From the NCBI GenBank assembly GCA_903837595.1, contig CAILVI010000387.1, positions 1-64,000 of the forward strand: a DNA stretch of 64,000 nt, read 5' to 3'. The position numbers and the translations under genes were made by a program. This document shows positions 43,281 through 53,169 of the stretch, piece by piece; within the stretch, counting starts at the first letter, position 1; every line of letters begins with the position of its first letter. This DNA is from an uncultured Thiodictyon sp. GTDB taxonomy: Bacteria > Pseudomonadota > Gammaproteobacteria > Chromatiales > Chromatiaceae. The notes beneath the pieces are model-generated. The model ran no database searches. It saw nothing but the letters and a program-made list of their open reading frames with translations, and was not told the DNA's origin.

Positions 43281-43682
43281 GTGCGGACCAATGCCCTGTC
43301 TTGGGACCTCCCGGTCAGGCACGGGCGCGGGGTCCGTGTCCCGTGGCGGGCGGCTGGCTGCGGCTCATCCCGTGCCGGGCATTGTAGCCGACAGCTGCGC
43401 TGCGCGGGGTTACCGTCCCTCCCCGACGCCGCATCCGGCGCCGGGTTCAAGGCGCCGGCGGTGGCAGCGTGTCGACGCTCGCGCGGGTGGATTAGGCCTG
43501 GGTCCCGGTGTCATACAGGTGCCACCTGGCCTGGCGCCCCCCAACCGGGCAAGTACTCCGAGGGCGCCGCGAGTGGGTCGCGACCCGCTGGTGTGCGCGG
43601 TCCAACGATGCAGGGCCAGCCGATCCTAATCATGACCTTGGTTTATACTGACGCTCCCTTCGTCAACGAGTCAGGGCTCGAC
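43281..43682. other. control region between ppkA and the T6SS operon
   Basis: About 400 nt without a gene; open frames here are noise. It must carry the divergent promoters. A possible -10 (TATACT, 43644-43649) precedes tagH. I found no -24/-12 sigma-54 site. Confidence 0.5.
43644..43649 (+). promoter_or_regulatory. possible -10 box for the T6SS operon
   Basis: TATACT preceded by TTGGTT, but the -35 region at 17 bp is poor. The start would lie about 27 nt before the ATG at 43683. Confidence 0.35.
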
Positions 43683-45314
43683 ATGGAGTTCAGCATCACC
43701 ATCGCGCGCCATCAGGGCGCGGCACCCGCAACCCCCACCCGCCTCACCATTGGCGAGAGTGGGTGTATTGTCGGTCGCAACCCGGGCAGCGACCTGATCC
43801 TGAGCGATCCGGATCGGGTCGTCTCCGGTCGCCATCTCCGCCTTGAGCTGCGTGACGGCAGCCCCTGGGCGATTGACCTGGGGAGCACCAACGGGACCTT
43901 CCTCAACCAGGCTGAAGAGCGGCTGCCGGTCCAGCAGCCGGTCCGGTTGGCGGACGGGGACACCCTGAACATCGGCCCCTACGAACTGGTGATCGCTGCG
44001 GGTGGAACCGGGGCCGCCCGATCCGATCCCTTCGGCCTCACGGGCGATCAATTCCTGCCCGGCCTCAATGGCCCCGATCCGACACCGGACATCATGGACC
44101 TGCTGACCCCGGGCGGCGCTGCTGCGGGCACCGGCCCGGCCCCGCCCGCCCGTGCCTTCTCTCTGTCAAAGAGGTCGGACCCGTTTGCCGATGCCGTGGC
44201 CCTGGACCCCTTCCTCGGCGGCCCGGCCGCGCCCGCCGAGGCGGGGCTGGCGATGCCCCGGCCCACCCCCTTCGAGCACGTCCATTTCCGCCCGCCGGAG
44301 ATTGGGCCCGCCGCGCGGCCAGGCGGGGCGCCGGCCGGGCCCCTGGTGCCGGACGATTATGACTTGCTCGCCGACGATTCGGGCGACCATGCGAGCGATC
44401 CGTTCGCGGATTTTGGCGCCCCGCTGCCGCAGCCTCCCCTGCCGGTAGCCCCGTTGCAGCCCGTGCCACCGCCCCGGGGCGGGCCGCCCGCGGACCCTAT
44501 CCTGTCGGTGGAACCGCCGACACCATCGGCCGTGCCGGCCGCTGTAATGTCACCGGCGCCGCCCGCATTGGCCCCGGTCGTGGCGGTGCCGCGTCCGGCG
44601 CGTCCGTCCCAGATGGCGCCGGAGCCGGTTCCGCAGCCCACCGCGCCGATCGCGGTTCCCGTCACGCCCCCCGTCGCCGCGCCCGGCGCGGCACCGTCGG
44701 CGCTGGACACCGGGCTCGGCAGCTTCCTTGCCGGGCTCGGGGTCGGCTGCGCCGAGTCGATCAAAGACCCGCATCAGTTCTTGTACGACGTCGGGGAACT
44801 CCTGCGGGAGCTGACCCAGGGGCTCACGGGGACCATGCAGAGTCGCGCTGAGTTCAAGAGCGAACTGCGCCTCGGGGTGACCACTATCCGTGCGGCGGAG
44901 AACAACCCCTTTAAGTTCTCCGTGGGAGTGGACGAGGCCCTGGAGCGGTTGCTGTTTCGCTCTGCTCCGGGCTTTCTGCCGCCCGTGGAGGCGGCACGGG
45001 GCGCCTTCGAGGACATCCAGGCGCATGAGATGGCCATGATCGCCGGTCTGCGCGCGGCCCTGCGGGCGCTGCTGGCCCGCTTCGAGCCGGCCGAGTTGGA
45101 GCGGCGCCTGGGGGCGGCCTCCGGGCTCGACAAGCTCCTGCCGATGGCGCGCCGTTCGCGCTATTGGGATCTTTTCACCGAGACCTATGGTCAAGTGGCA
45201 GCGGATGCGGCGGATGACTTCATGCAGTTGTTCGGTGACGCCTTCACCCGCGCCTATGAGGACCAGGTCCACCGCCTGGCCCAGGCGCGTCGGCAGCAGG
45301 GCAAACATGGCTAG
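43683..45314 (+). CDS. tagH: T6SS FHA-domain protein TagH/Fha
   Basis: ATG 43683 gives MEFSITIARHQG, the usual opening; earlier codons are in the promoter region. The 543-residue protein has an N-terminal FHA domain: GRNPGSDLILSD, VSGRHLRLE, DLGSTNGTFLNQ (about 30-85). A long Pro/Ala-rich linker follows (about 100-345). The C-terminal T6SS domain starts near GLGSFLAGLGVGCAE and continues to the end. It reads the phosphorylation set by PpkA and PppA. Confidence 0.9.
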   Translation: MEFSITIARHQGAAPATPTRLTIGESGCIVGRNPGSDLILSDPDRVVSGRHLRLELRDGSPWAIDLGSTNGTFLNQAEERLPVQQPVRLADGDTLNIGPYELVIAAGGTGAARSDPFGLTGDQFLPGLNGPDPTPDIMDLLTPGGAAAGTGPAPPARAFSLSKRSDPFADAVALDPFLGGPAAPAEAGLAMPRPTPFEHVHFRPPEIGPAARPGGAPAGPLVPDDYDLLADDSGDHASDPFADFGAPLPQPPLPVAPLQPVPPPRGGPPADPILSVEPPTPSAVPAAVMSPAPPALAPVVAVPRPARPSQMAPEPVPQPTAPIAVPVTPPVAAPGAAPSALDTGLGSFLAGLGVGCAESIKDPHQFLYDVGELLRELTQGLTGTMQSRAEFKSELRLGVTTIRAAENNPFKFSVGVDEALERLLFRSAPGFLPPVEAARGAFEDIQAHEMAMIAGLRAALRALLARFEPAELERRLGAASGLDKLLPMARRSRYWDLFTETYGQVAADAADDFMQLFGDAFTRAYEDQVHRLAQARRQQGKHG

Positions 45315-45382
45315 GACCGGCTGCCGTTCCCTGATAATCTCTGACGACCACGAGTGACGAGGCCAGCGACGAGGGTAGCGTG

Positions 45383-46039
45383 ATGAACCGACCGGCAAAG
45401 CAATGGCAGCGGGCAGTCAGTGTCCTGATGTTGGCTGTGGCGGTATTAGCCGCACCCGTCGGCGCCGCCGGCTTGGCCGACGCGCCCGCGTCGGCCCCCA
45501 AAGACTCGCAAGCCGCGCAGCGTCAGCAGGCCGTCGACGCGGCCAAGACCGCCGCGGATGTCGGTGGGAAAGCGAAGTCGGTCTGGGATAAGCTCGGCGA
45601 ACTCGCTGGCAAAGCACCTCCGGTCGCACCCCCGGCCGCACCCAAGGGGGACAAGCCGCCGCAGTTGCACCTTCAGGTGCTCGCCGCCCCCGACGCCAAC
45701 CGGGGGCCGGGGAAGCGTGGCCTGCCGATCGTGGTGCGGATCTATCAACTGAAGGTCGAGGGGGGCTTTGCGAGTGCGGACTTCTTCAGCCTCTATGACA
45801 AGGAGTCGGCGACCTTGGGTGCTGACCTGATCGCTCGGGAGGAGGTCAGGTTGGTGCCGGGGCAGCGGCGCTCGCTGGTGCAACCGTTAAACCCCGCGGC
45901 CACTCACTTGGGCGTGGTCGGTGCCTTCCGTGATATCGACCGGGCCGATTGGCGGGCCTTGGAGGTCCTCAAGCCGGGCCAGGACAACACCGTTCAAATC
46001 GACGTCGGGGCGACCACGATCACCGCCCAACAGCGCTGA
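45383..46039 (+). CDS. tssJ: T6SS TssJ-like protein without lipobox
   Basis: ATG 45383 has GAGGG about 7 nt upstream. The 218-residue protein has an N-terminal signal (SVLMLAVAVLAAPVGAAG), an Ala/Lys-rich linker, and then a TssJ/VasD beta-sandwich: HLQVLAAPDANRGPGKRGLP, VVRIYQLK, FFSLYDKE, VQPLNPAATHLGVVGAFRD. TssJ is normally an outer-membrane lipoprotein that holds TssM. This protein has no cysteine at all, so it cannot be lipidated. It lies between tagH and tssK, where tssJ is expected. Confidence 0.85.
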   Translation: MNRPAKQWQRAVSVLMLAVAVLAAPVGAAGLADAPASAPKDSQAAQRQQAVDAAKTAADVGGKAKSVWDKLGELAGKAPPVAPPAAPKGDKPPQLHLQVLAAPDANRGPGKRGLPIVVRIYQLKVEGGFASADFFSLYDKESATLGADLIAREEVRLVPGQRRSLVQPLNPAATHLGVVGAFRDIDRADWRALEVLKPGQDNTVQIDVGATTITAQQR

Positions 46040-46048
46040 GGAGGCACT

Positions 46049-47383
46049 ATGGCCCAGGACAATCGCGTCCTTTGGTCGGAGGGGCTGTTCTTGCAGCCCC
46101 ATCACTTCCAGCAACATGACCGCTATCTGGAGCACCTGGTGGAGTCCCAGGCGGGGCTCGGCTGCCCCTATCCCTGGGGGCTCACACGGCTCGCCATCGA
46201 TCGGGACCTGCTCGCTCAGGGGCGGCTCGCGGTCACCGACTGTGCCGGTCGGCTGCCGGACGGCACCCCCTTCGATGCCCCGGCCAGTGATCCACTGCCG
46301 CCGCCCTTGCTGTTGGAGGCAGATGCTGCGGGTCAGATCATCTACCTGGCCTTGCCGCTGCGCCGCCCGGGCGCGGCGCAGAGCGGCGCGGCGAGCGCCC
46401 CGGAGACCATGTTGCGCTATCGCGCCGGGGAATTGCGGGTGCTTGACGACGCCCTGGGTGCGGATACCGAGACCCTGTTGGAGGTGGGGCGGCTCGATCT
46501 GCGCCTGCTGCGCGAAAATGATGCCCGCGACGGCTTCGCCTGTTGCGGTCTTGCCCGGGTCCTGGGGCGGCGGGCCGACCTCTTGGTGCAGCTCGATGAC
46601 ACCTATTGCCCACCCTGTCTGGAGCTGTGCGCCGCCCCGCGGCTCACGGGTTTTCTGGAGGAGGTCACCGGGCTGATGCACCGCCAGGCCGAGGCGCGCG
46701 CCGGACGGGTGCGCGGGGGCGGGCGCGGCGCGGTCTCGGACTGGGCGGATTTTCTGATGTTGCAGCTGATCAACCGGAGCGAACCGCTGGCCATCCACCT
46801 GGGCCGCATCCAGGGGTTGCACCCGGAGCCGCTTTACCGCTTCTTGCTCGGGCTGGCCGGGGAACTGGCGACCTATGCCGCGGACAACAAGCGCCCGCCG
46901 GACTTCCCCCCCTACCGCCATGACGACCTGGACGCCAGCTTTACCCCGCTCATGGCGCGCCTGCGCGATTATCTGAGCCGTGAACTGGTAGAGCGCGCGA
47001 TCCAGATCCAGATTCAAGAGCGCAAGTTCGGGTTCCGGGTCGCCCTGGTGCCCGACCGCAACCTGCTGGCTGAGGCGCGCTTTGTGCTCGCGGTCCACGC
47101 GGACATGGACTCTCAGGCCCTGCGCAACCGCTTTCCGCCCACGGCCAAGATCGCGTCGGTGGAGAAGATCCAGGAGTTCGTCAGGCTGGCCCTGCCGGGG
47201 GTCCCGTTGCGCGCCATGCCCACCGCCCCGCTGGAGATTCCCTATCATGCCGGCTCCGACTATTTCGAGCTGGACCGCACGAGTGAGTATTGGACTCAAG
47301 TGGTCACCGCGGGCACCCTCGGCCTGCATATCGGCGGCGAGTTCCCGGGCCTGGAACTGGCCCTGTGGGCAATCCGGGAGTAG
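46049..47383 (+). CDS. tssK: T6SS baseplate protein TssK
   Basis: ATG 46049 follows GAGGAGG. The 444-residue product begins with the family signature VLWSEGLFLQPHHFQQHDRY and shows CPPCLELCAAP and FGFRVALVPDRNLL. TssK joins the baseplate to the TssJLM membrane complex. Length is normal (about 440-450). Confidence 0.96.
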   Translation: MAQDNRVLWSEGLFLQPHHFQQHDRYLEHLVESQAGLGCPYPWGLTRLAIDRDLLAQGRLAVTDCAGRLPDGTPFDAPASDPLPPPLLLEADAAGQIIYLALPLRRPGAAQSGAASAPETMLRYRAGELRVLDDALGADTETLLEVGRLDLRLLRENDARDGFACCGLARVLGRRADLLVQLDDTYCPPCLELCAAPRLTGFLEEVTGLMHRQAEARAGRVRGGGRGAVSDWADFLMLQLINRSEPLAIHLGRIQGLHPEPLYRFLLGLAGELATYAADNKRPPDFPPYRHDDLDASFTPLMARLRDYLSRELVERAIQIQIQERKFGFRVALVPDRNLLAEARFVLAVHADMDSQALRNRFPPTAKIASVEKIQEFVRLALPGVPLRAMPTAPLEIPYHAGSDYFELDRTSEYWTQVVTAGTLGLHIGGEFPGLELALWAIRE

Positions 47384-47386
47384 ACC

Positions 47387-48805
47387 TTGACCAACGACGA
47401 CCCCTTCTTCGACCCTGCCGACGCGGGTGCCACCGTGATCCGGCCGACGCCCGGGGCCCGCCGGCCCGCTGGGGCGCCGCCGTCTGCGTCGCCCGCCCCC
47501 TGGCCCCCAGCGGCCGATCCGGGGCAGGCGGCATGGCCGCCGTCGCCCGCCCCAGCACCGACCCCGCCGCCAGTGCCCACTGCGATGATCGCCGCCGACA
47601 ACCCGCTGGTGGCCTGCGCCAGCGACCTGCTGGCCGTGGCCGGCGAGCTGCGCGGGAGTGCCTCCCACCGCGACCCCGATGGGCTGCGCGAGCGCCTGGT
47701 TCGCCAGATGCGGGATTTCGAGGCCTGTGCTCGCGGCCGCGGCCTACCCGAGTCGGTGGTCTCCCCTGCGCGTTATATCCTGTGCGCCCTGTTGGACGAG
47801 GCGATCCTCGATACCCCCTGGGGCAGCCACAGCATCTGGAGCAAGCAGGGTCTGCTGGTCAGCTTCCACAACGAGACCTGGGGCGGTGAGAAATTTTTCG
47901 ACGCGCTGGACCGCCTGCTCGCCTATCCCGCGGGCAATCTGCATCTGCTGGAGTTGATGTATCTCTGCCTGGCCCAGGGGTTCGAGGGCCGCTACCGCGT
48001 GCGCGACGGCGGTCGTGACCAGCTCGAGCGGGTGCGCGCCAACCTGTACCAGGCCATCCGCAGCCAGCGCGGCGATCCGGAGCCGGAGCTCTCGCCCCAT
48101 TGGCGCGGCGTGGCGCCGCACCGTGACCCACTGATCCAGCAGGTGCCACTGTGGGTGCTGTCCGCGGTGGCGGCGCTCCTGTTGCTCGGGCTCTTTACCG
48201 TCTTCACCTTTGCGCTCAGTCGGGACTCGGACCCGGTCTATCTCGCCCTGGCCGCCCTCGACCGGGGCCTCTCGGTCTCCACGGAGCGCCCCCGTGCGCC
48301 GGCGCCGCCCCCACTGGAACCGCCGCCCGGCCCCGGCCCGGGCGCGGTCACCCTGCGCACCCTGCTCACCGACGACATCGGTGCCGACCGTCTGAGCGTG
48401 GCCGAGCGACCCCAGGGGCAGACCATCATTATCCGCGGTGAGGGTCTCTTTGCCTCCGGTCAGGCGAGCCTGCTGCCGGGTGTGGCGGCGCTGATCGAAC
48501 GCATCGGGGCGGCCCTGACCCAACTGCCGGGACCGGTCCTGGTGACCGGTCACACCGACAGCGTGCCGATCAAGTCACTGCGCTTCCCCTCCAATTTTCA
48601 CCTGTCCCAGGCGCGGGCGCAGGAGGTTGCCGTGCGGCTCGGGGCCATCACGAAGGAGCCCGGGCGCTTTACCGCCGAGGGCCGCGCCGAGAGCGAGCCG
48701 GCGGTACCGGAGAATCCACGGGATGCACGCAACCGGCGGGTGGAGATCACCCTGCAGCGGTCTGTTCCTCAATCCACGCGTGATGCCGGGGGAGTGACGC
48801 GATGA
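47387..48805 (+). CDS. tssL: T6SS TssL (DotU) with C-terminal OmpA domain
   Basis: A TTG start with GGGAG about 7 nt upstream. The 472-residue protein has a Pro-rich N terminus (about 20-65), a DotU domain (about 70-230: NPLVACASDLLAV, CALLDEAILDTPWG, NETWGGEKFF), one helix (about 253-272), and a periplasmic OmpA-type peptidoglycan-binding domain (about 340-460: FASGQASLLPG, VTGHTDSVPI, LSQARAQEVAVRL, NRRVEI). So this is the extended form, which can anchor to the cell wall on its own instead of needing TagL. Confidence 0.95.
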   Translation: MTNDDPFFDPADAGATVIRPTPGARRPAGAPPSASPAPWPPAADPGQAAWPPSPAPAPTPPPVPTAMIAADNPLVACASDLLAVAGELRGSASHRDPDGLRERLVRQMRDFEACARGRGLPESVVSPARYILCALLDEAILDTPWGSHSIWSKQGLLVSFHNETWGGEKFFDALDRLLAYPAGNLHLLELMYLCLAQGFEGRYRVRDGGRDQLERVRANLYQAIRSQRGDPEPELSPHWRGVAPHRDPLIQQVPLWVLSAVAALLLLGLFTVFTFALSRDSDPVYLALAALDRGLSVSTERPRAPAPPPLEPPPGPGPGAVTLRTLLTDDIGADRLSVAERPQGQTIIIRGEGLFASGQASLLPGVAALIERIGAALTQLPGPVLVTGHTDSVPIKSLRFPSNFHLSQARAQEVAVRLGAITKEPGRFTAEGRAESEPAVPENPRDARNRRVEITLQRSVPQSTRDAGGVTR

Positions 48806-51800
48806 CAGGCCTGTTCGGATTTCTCACCGCACGCTGGTTCTTGAGCCTGTTGGGGACGATCGCCCTGGCGCTGCTGGTCTGGTTCCTCGGTCCCCTGCTC
48901 GGCTTTGCCGGCAGCGTGCCCCTGGACCCGGAGTCACGGCGTTGGTGGGTCATCGGTACCCTCTTCGTCCTCTGGGCATTGTGGCAGATAGGGGCCTGGC
49001 TGCTCGCGCGGCGGCGCAACGCCCGCCTGGTGGAGCAATTGGCGGCGGGTCCGCCGGACCCGGCGAACCTGGCTTCGGCCGAGGAGGTGGCGACCTTGCA
49101 GCGCCGCTTCGACGAGGCCCTGACCCTGCTCAAGGGCAGCGAGGGCAACAAGGGACTCGGGGGGCATTGGGTCTACCAGCTCCCCTGGTACCTGATGATC
49201 GGCCCGCCGGGCTGTGGTAAGACCACCGCGCTGGTCAACTCGGGGCTCAAGTTCCCGCTGGCCGAGCGCTTGGGCCAGGGCCCCATCGGCGGGGTCGGCG
49301 GCACCCGCAATTGCGACTGGTGGTTCACTGATCAGGCGGTGTTGCTCGACACCGCCGGCCGCTATGTCACCCAGGACAGTCATGCCCAGGTGGACAGCGC
49401 CGCCTGGACTGGCTTCCTCGGGTTGCTGAAGAAGCACCGCCCGCGTCGGCCCATCAACGGCGTCCTGCTGGCGATCAGCCTGGCCGACCTGATGCAGTGG
49501 TCCCCGGCCGAACGCGACGCCCATGCACAGGCCATCCGGGCGCGTGTGCAGGAACTGTACGGCACCTTCCGGCTGCGCTTCCCGATCTATGTGCTCTTGA
49601 TGAAGGCCGATCTGGTGGCCGGCTTCATGGAATTCTTCGCCGATCTGGGCAAAGAGGGCGGTGAGCAGGTCTGGGGCATGACCTTCCCCTTCGCCGCCGC
49701 CGCGGATGCCGCACCCGCCTTGGCGGGCTTCGGCACCGAGCAGGGCGCCCTGCTCCAACGGCTCGACCAGCAGTTGCTGGGGCGGATGCAGGCGGAGCGC
49801 GACCCGCGTCGCCGCGGCCTGATCTTCAGCTTCCCGCGCCAGTTCGGCTCGCTGGGCGAGACCATCGGGCAGTTTCTAAACGACTGCCTGGATGCCACCC
49901 GTTACGAGGCGCGCCCCTTGGTGCGTGGCGTGTATTTCACCAGCGGCACCCAGACCGGCACCCCCATCGATCGGGTGCTCTCGCGGATCGCCGCCAACTT
50001 CGGGTTGGGCCGCCAGGGACTGGATGCCTTCCGCGGGACGGCCAAGAGCTTCTTCGTCACCCGTCTGCTGCGCGAGGTCATCTTCCCCGAGGCGGCGCTG
50101 GCCGGGCTCGACCCACGTCTGGAGCAGCGGCGGCGCTGGTTGAAATGGGGTGCCTATGCCGGTGCGGGCCTGCTCACACTGAGCGCTGCCGCTGCCTGGA
50201 CCCTGAGCTACGTGAGTAACCGTGCCTATATCACGGAAGTCGCCGGCCAGGCCGCTGCCATCCAGACCCAGATCGATGGACTCAAGGGCGCCGCCGGGGT
50301 GACCGGGCGCGACCTGCTCGCGCAACTGCCCCTGCTCAATGCCGCCCGGAGCATCTCCGGGGGCTATGCGGAGCGCGACTTGGGCACCCCCTGGCGTATG
50401 ACGTTCGGGCTCGATCAGGAGGAAAAGCTCGGTCCCCAGGCCAGCCGCACCTACCGCCGCATCCTGCACAAGACCCTGCTGCCGGCGATCACCCTGCAGT
50501 TGGAGCAGCAGATCAACCAGGCCATGGGTGATCCGGCGCGGTTGTACGATGCGCTGCGCGCCTATTTGATGCTGGACGACGCCGAGCACTATGATCCGGC
50601 GGTACTCAAGGCATCAATCGAGCAGGACTGGGCGGCGCGCCTGCCGCGTGAAACGACTACGGAGCAGCGCGCGGAATTGAGCGAACACCTGACTGTCCTG
50701 CTGGACACCCGGCCGACCCCGCTCCCGCTGGCCCTGGACGGTGACCTGATCCGCAAGGCCCGGGAGGCCTTGACCAGTAGCCGGCTCGCGAACCGCATCT
50801 ATGACCGGCTCAAGGACTCGGCGATGGGCGCGGGCCTGCCCGACTTCACCATCAGCCGGGCCGGTGGTGACCGGGCTCCACTGGTCCTGGCCCGGCGCAG
50901 CGGCAAGCCCATCAGCCAGGGCATCCCGGCGCTCTACACCTATGAGGGCTACCATCAGCAGTTCACCAACACGCTGATCGGCCTGATCATCGCCGCGGCG
51001 CAGGATAGCTGGGTGTTGGGCCCGCAGGGGCGCGTCAGCCCCGGCACAGCGGAGGCCCGGACCCTGGCGGCGGATGTCAGGGAGCTGTATCTGCGCGACT
51101 ATATCAACCGCTGGGACGAGTTACTGGCAGACCTCACCCTGGTGCGGCCGCGGGACCTGCAGGACACCGCGAAGGTGGCTGAAACCCTGGCGAGCCGCGA
51201 CGATTCGCCGTTGCGCAAGGTACTCGGCGCCGCCGCCCGGGAGACCGAGCTCGACCGCGTGCCGACCCCCACCGCCACGGGGGGGATCGCGACGGGCGTG
51301 GGCACGACCATGGCCAATGCCATTGCCGACCGGGCGGCGAGCAGTGTGGGGGGGATCGCGGGTGTGGGTGCATCCGACCTGCGCAAACGCGTCGGCGACC
51401 AACTGAACGAACCCCGGCCGGCCGGGGTCGAGGCACCGGAGACCGCGGTGACGCGACACTTCGCCTGGTTGCACGACCTGACGCGCACCGGTGCGGACAA
51501 GAGCGCGCCGCTCGATCGGGTCCTGGAGAATGTCGGCCAGCTCGGCGTCCAACTGAAGGCGGCCGACGCCGCGGCGACCAGTGGGCAGGGGAGCCTTGCC
51601 GCCGGCGCCGGCAAAGAGATCCAGGCCGCCAAGCAGGCCGCCGCCGCGGCGCCCCCGGTGTTGAAGGGTCTGCTCGGCCCCCTGGCCGATGACAGCGCCA
51701 CCCTGGTGGCGGGGGGGGAGCGGGTCCGCCTGAATAATCTCTGGAGCGTCAATGTCCTGGCCTTTTGCCGGGACGCGATCCGGGGGCGTTACCCCTTCGA

Positions 51801-52419
51801 TCCGGGCAGTACGCGCGAGACACCCCTGGCCGACTTCGGCAAGCTGTTCGGCCTCGGCGGGCTACTGGATGCCTTCTTCAAGGAGCACCTGGCGCCCCTG
51901 GTGAACAGTACCGCCCGGCCCTGGCGCTGGCGCAACGCCGACCTGGGGATTCCCGCCGGGGTCTTGGCCCAGTTCCAGACGGCCGCGGTGATCCGCGACG
52001 CCTTCTTTGCGGCCGGTGGTCAGGTCCCGGCGGTGGCGTTTGAGCTGACCCCGACCACGCTGAGCGATCAGGCCACCCAGTTCACCCTGGATCTGGGCGG
52101 TCAGATCCTCAGCTACAGCCACGGCCCACTGAGGCCCCAGACCCTCAAGTGGCCGGCTCCCGATGGGCTCGGGCGGGTGCGTCTGTCCTTTGCCGGGGTC
52201 GATGGCAAGACCCCCAGCCAGACCGTCGAGGACGCGTGGGCCTGGTTCCGGGTCCTGGACCGGGCGCGCTTGCAACCCACCGGGCAGCCGGAACTGTTTC
52301 GTGTCACCTTCTCCTTGTCGGGGCTGGCGGCGAGCTTCGAGTTGCGCGCTACCAGCGTGCGTAACCCCTTCGTCGATCTCAAAGAATTGCGCGGCTTTAG
52401 CTGCCCGGAGCGGCTGTGA
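48802..52419 (+). CDS. tssM: T6SS membrane protein TssM (IcmF)
   Basis: A 1205-residue inner-membrane protein that bridges the envelope. Two N-terminal helices (about 14-35 and 48-69) are followed by the cytoplasmic NTPase-like domain with Walker A GPPGCGKTT (about 135-143). A third helix lies near 450-475, and then the large periplasmic part with IcmF-related and DUF1215-like domains. ATG overlaps the tssL stop by 4 nt. Full length, with an intact P-loop. Confidence 0.96.
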   Translation: MTGLFGFLTARWFLSLLGTIALALLVWFLGPLLGFAGSVPLDPESRRWWVIGTLFVLWALWQIGAWLLARRRNARLVEQLAAGPPDPANLASAEEVATLQRRFDEALTLLKGSEGNKGLGGHWVYQLPWYLMIGPPGCGKTTALVNSGLKFPLAERLGQGPIGGVGGTRNCDWWFTDQAVLLDTAGRYVTQDSHAQVDSAAWTGFLGLLKKHRPRRPINGVLLAISLADLMQWSPAERDAHAQAIRARVQELYGTFRLRFPIYVLLMKADLVAGFMEFFADLGKEGGEQVWGMTFPFAAAADAAPALAGFGTEQGALLQRLDQQLLGRMQAERDPRRRGLIFSFPRQFGSLGETIGQFLNDCLDATRYEARPLVRGVYFTSGTQTGTPIDRVLSRIAANFGLGRQGLDAFRGTAKSFFVTRLLREVIFPEAALAGLDPRLEQRRRWLKWGAYAGAGLLTLSAAAAWTLSYVSNRAYITEVAGQAAAIQTQIDGLKGAAGVTGRDLLAQLPLLNAARSISGGYAERDLGTPWRMTFGLDQEEKLGPQASRTYRRILHKTLLPAITLQLEQQINQAMGDPARLYDALRAYLMLDDAEHYDPAVLKASIEQDWAARLPRETTTEQRAELSEHLTVLLDTRPTPLPLALDGDLIRKAREALTSSRLANRIYDRLKDSAMGAGLPDFTISRAGGDRAPLVLARRSGKPISQGIPALYTYEGYHQQFTNTLIGLIIAAAQDSWVLGPQGRVSPGTAEARTLAADVRELYLRDYINRWDELLADLTLVRPRDLQDTAKVAETLASRDDSPLRKVLGAAARETELDRVPTPTATGGIATGVGTTMANAIADRAASSVGGIAGVGASDLRKRVGDQLNEPRPAGVEAPETAVTRHFAWLHDLTRTGADKSAPLDRVLENVGQLGVQLKAADAAATSGQGSLAAGAGKEIQAAKQAAAAAPPVLKGLLGPLADDSATLVAGGERVRLNNLWSVNVLAFCRDAIRGRYPFDPGSTRETPLADFGKLFGLGGLLDAFFKEHLAPLVNSTARPWRWRNADLGIPAGVLAQFQTAAVIRDAFFAAGGQVPAVAFELTPTTLSDQATQFTLDLGGQILSYSHGPLRPQTLKWPAPDGLGRVRLSFAGVDGKTPSQTVEDAWAWFRVLDRARLQPTGQPELFRVTFSLSGLAASFELRATSVRNPFVDLKELRGFSCPERL

Positions 52420-53168
52420 ACAGTACGACAGGCACCACCGGTTTCTATGGTAAGTTCCCGAGTTTGGGGGACTTTGTCAATCGCCGCCTGGCGACTGAAC
52501 TGATCGCACCCTGGGATCAATGGCTGCAGGAGTCGCTGGCCGCCAGTCGCGCACAACTCGGCGACGGCTGGCTCGACCAATACCTGACCAGTCCCTTGTG
52601 GCGTTTCGTGTTGAGCCCCGGGGTGGCGGGGCAGGGGGGCTGGGCCGGGGTGTTGATGCCGAGCGTGGATCGGGTCGGGCGTTACTTTCCGCTCACCCTG
52701 GCCGCGCCCCTGCCGATCGGCACCAACCCCTTCGAGCTGCTGAGCGCGCAGGACTGGTTTGAGCAGGTCGAGGTGTTGGCCCTCTCGGGGCTCGTCGACC
52801 CCTTTTCGCTGGAGGCCTTCGACGGCCAGGTGTTGGCCTTGGGCAACCCGGGTGCCGGCCCGGCATCCCTCGGTGCGTCGCCGCTCGCCGGCGGTGGGGG
52901 GCGCTCCAATGCCTGGCACCTCAGCGCCCCCAATGATGGCGACTTCGGGGGCGCCCGCAACATGCTCCTCGCCCAAGCGTTCGACCAGGTCTTCCTGGCG
53001 TACAGCCTTTGGTGGAGCCAGGGCTCCGACCAGGTCGCCCCCTCGCTTCTGGCCTGCCAGGGGTTGCCGCCGCCCGAGGGCTTCAGCGCACTCTTGACCG
53101 GCGACTGGGGCGGTTGCGGTTGGCGCCAACTCGGTGCCGTGCCAGCCGCCGCTGTTCCGGAGGTCTGA
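52416..53168 (+). CDS. tagF: T6SS-associated protein TagF
   Basis: A 250-residue protein beginning with GTG that overlaps the tssM stop. It has the family features GFYGKFPSLGDFVNRRL, WDQWLQESL, and PSVDRVGRYFPLT. TagF is a post-translational repressor of T6SS firing that works on Fha in some species. It stands just before pppA; a TagF-PppA fusion occurs in other bacteria. Confidence 0.93.
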   Translation: MNSTTGTTGFYGKFPSLGDFVNRRLATELIAPWDQWLQESLAASRAQLGDGWLDQYLTSPLWRFVLSPGVAGQGGWAGVLMPSVDRVGRYFPLTLAAPLPIGTNPFELLSAQDWFEQVEVLALSGLVDPFSLEAFDGQVLALGNPGAGPASLGASPLAGGGGRSNAWHLSAPNDGDFGGARNMLLAQAFDQVFLAYSLWWSQGSDQVAPSLLACQGLPPPEGFSALLTGDWGGCGWRQLGAVPAAAVPEV

Positions 53169-53169
53169 G

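Noticed and set aside
43520..43682. sigma-54 promoter for the T6SS operon
   Set aside because: No TGGCA-N7-TGC pattern with correct spacing; only GC-rich near misses such as TGGCCTGGCGCC.
45887..47668. 593-codon open frame on the minus strand across tssK and tssL
   Set aside because: It is antisense to two certain T6SS genes, has no start signal or recognisable domain, and its Arg/Gly/Gln-rich composition is typical of a GC-driven shadow frame.
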